Origin: Spirochaetales bacterium
Lineage (GTDB): Bacteria; Spirochaetota; Spirochaetia; DSM-27196; SLST01
DNA length: 6,336 nucleotides
Direction of reading: 5' to 3'
Assembly (NCBI GenBank): GCA_007130265.1
Contig: SLST01000007.1
Location: 1 to 6,336, forward strand
Shown in pieces: positions 6,037 to 6,336 of the stretch (position 1 is the first letter of the stretch; every line of letters starts with the position of its first letter). A program made the position numbers and the translations under genes. The notes under the pieces were generated by a model. It was not told the origin of the DNA. It worked only from the letters and a program-made list of their open reading frames with translations, and did no database searches.

Positions 6037-6336
6037 ACGCACCCGTGCGTGGGCTGACCGCCCGACCGATTCTGCTCGTTCTCCTCATGTTCGTCGCCTC
6101 ACTGCAGGCGCCGTACGCCCAGGACGTGTTTCGCCTCTACGCGCCGCCCGGAGGCGTCTACGCGAACGCGGCCCTCGAGCGCGCCGCGCTCGTCGAGGTC
6201 GAGATCACGATCGAGCATCAAGGGGCTCCTGTGCCCGGGTGGTTCATCGCTGTAAGCCGCGGAGCCTCGTCGGTCTACGAGCCGCGGACCATGGCCTCGG
6301 GTGCGAGCACCATGGAGTACCAGATCTACGGCGATC
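6033..6336 (+). CDS. Secreted SCPU (spore coat U) domain-like pilus protein, N-terminal part
   Basis: The first 101 codons are present; the rest lies beyond the window. The gene begins by ATGA overlap with the usher and has its own GGGAGG ribosome binding site, so this is the next gene of the same operon. A signal peptide (basic start, core RPILLVLLMFVASL, likely cleavage near APYA, about residue 29) leads into a beta-rich stretch ending VYEPRTMASGASTMEYQIYGD. The Arg-x-Met ... (l/M)-x-Y-x-(l/I)-Y-x-D pattern resembles the conserved middle of SCPU domains found in Csu and sigma-type pilins. Position after the usher is that of the tip adhesin (CsuE-like) in known archaic operons, so a minor or tip subunit is most likely. 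No cysteine is present so far, unlike typical SCPU proteins. Whether there is a second adhesin domain cannot be seen. Confidence 0.62.
   Translation, partial: MNAPVRGLTARPILLVLLMFVASLQAPYAQDVFRLYAPPGGVYANAALERAALVEVEITIEHQGAPVPGWFIAVSRGASSVYEPRTMASGASTMEYQIYGD

Noticed and set aside
4810..6042. 410-codon minus-strand open frame opposite the usher
   Set aside because: It mirrors the usher codons, is Arg/Gly/Val/His-rich and has no domain or ribosome binding site; the usher frame shows signal peptide, plug and C-terminal motifs.

Overview
This is a GC-rich, gene-dense bacterial window with two divergently transcribed blocks separated by a 132-bp intergenic region (2191-2322). The right-hand block encodes an outer-membrane usher and a periplasmic chaperone, so the host is a diderm (Gram-negative-type) bacterium. 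The sequence alone does not fix the phylum. The cysteine-free, non-classical pilus proteins suggest a lineage outside the well-studied enterobacteria, and a spirochaete-like host is only a weak impression from the look of the subunit.

Left block (minus strand, read from 2190 down to 1): a uroporphyrinogen-decarboxylase-superfamily protein (1096-2190) overlaps a class I SAM-dependent methyltransferase (179-1099) by an ATGA stop/start. After 41 bp comes the 5' end of an AIM24 (TIGR00266/DUF124) family gene, cut by the window edge (1-137). The first protein lacks the N-terminal arginine motif of the haem enzyme and carries a His-Cys-Cys cluster, so a corrinoid- or methyl-transfer-type role is more likely than haem synthesis. 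Its substrate is unknown.

Right block (plus strand, 2323 to the window end): a chaperone-usher pilus operon in the order small secreted subunit, PapD-like chaperone, usher, SCPU-like secreted protein (truncated by the window end). Junctions are 2 bp, 4 bp and a 4-bp overlap, so the block is almost certainly one transcript with translational coupling. The order and the usher/SCPU features match the archaic (sigma, Csu-type) chaperone-usher class. The first gene would supply the main shaft subunit, the chaperone would hold subunits in the periplasm, the usher would assemble and export them, and the last gene would be a minor or tip subunit.

The intergenic region carries the ribosome binding sites of both outward genes and a perfect 7-bp inverted repeat just upstream of the minus-strand gene. 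No RNA genes, CRISPR arrays, insertion sequences or convincing terminators were seen.
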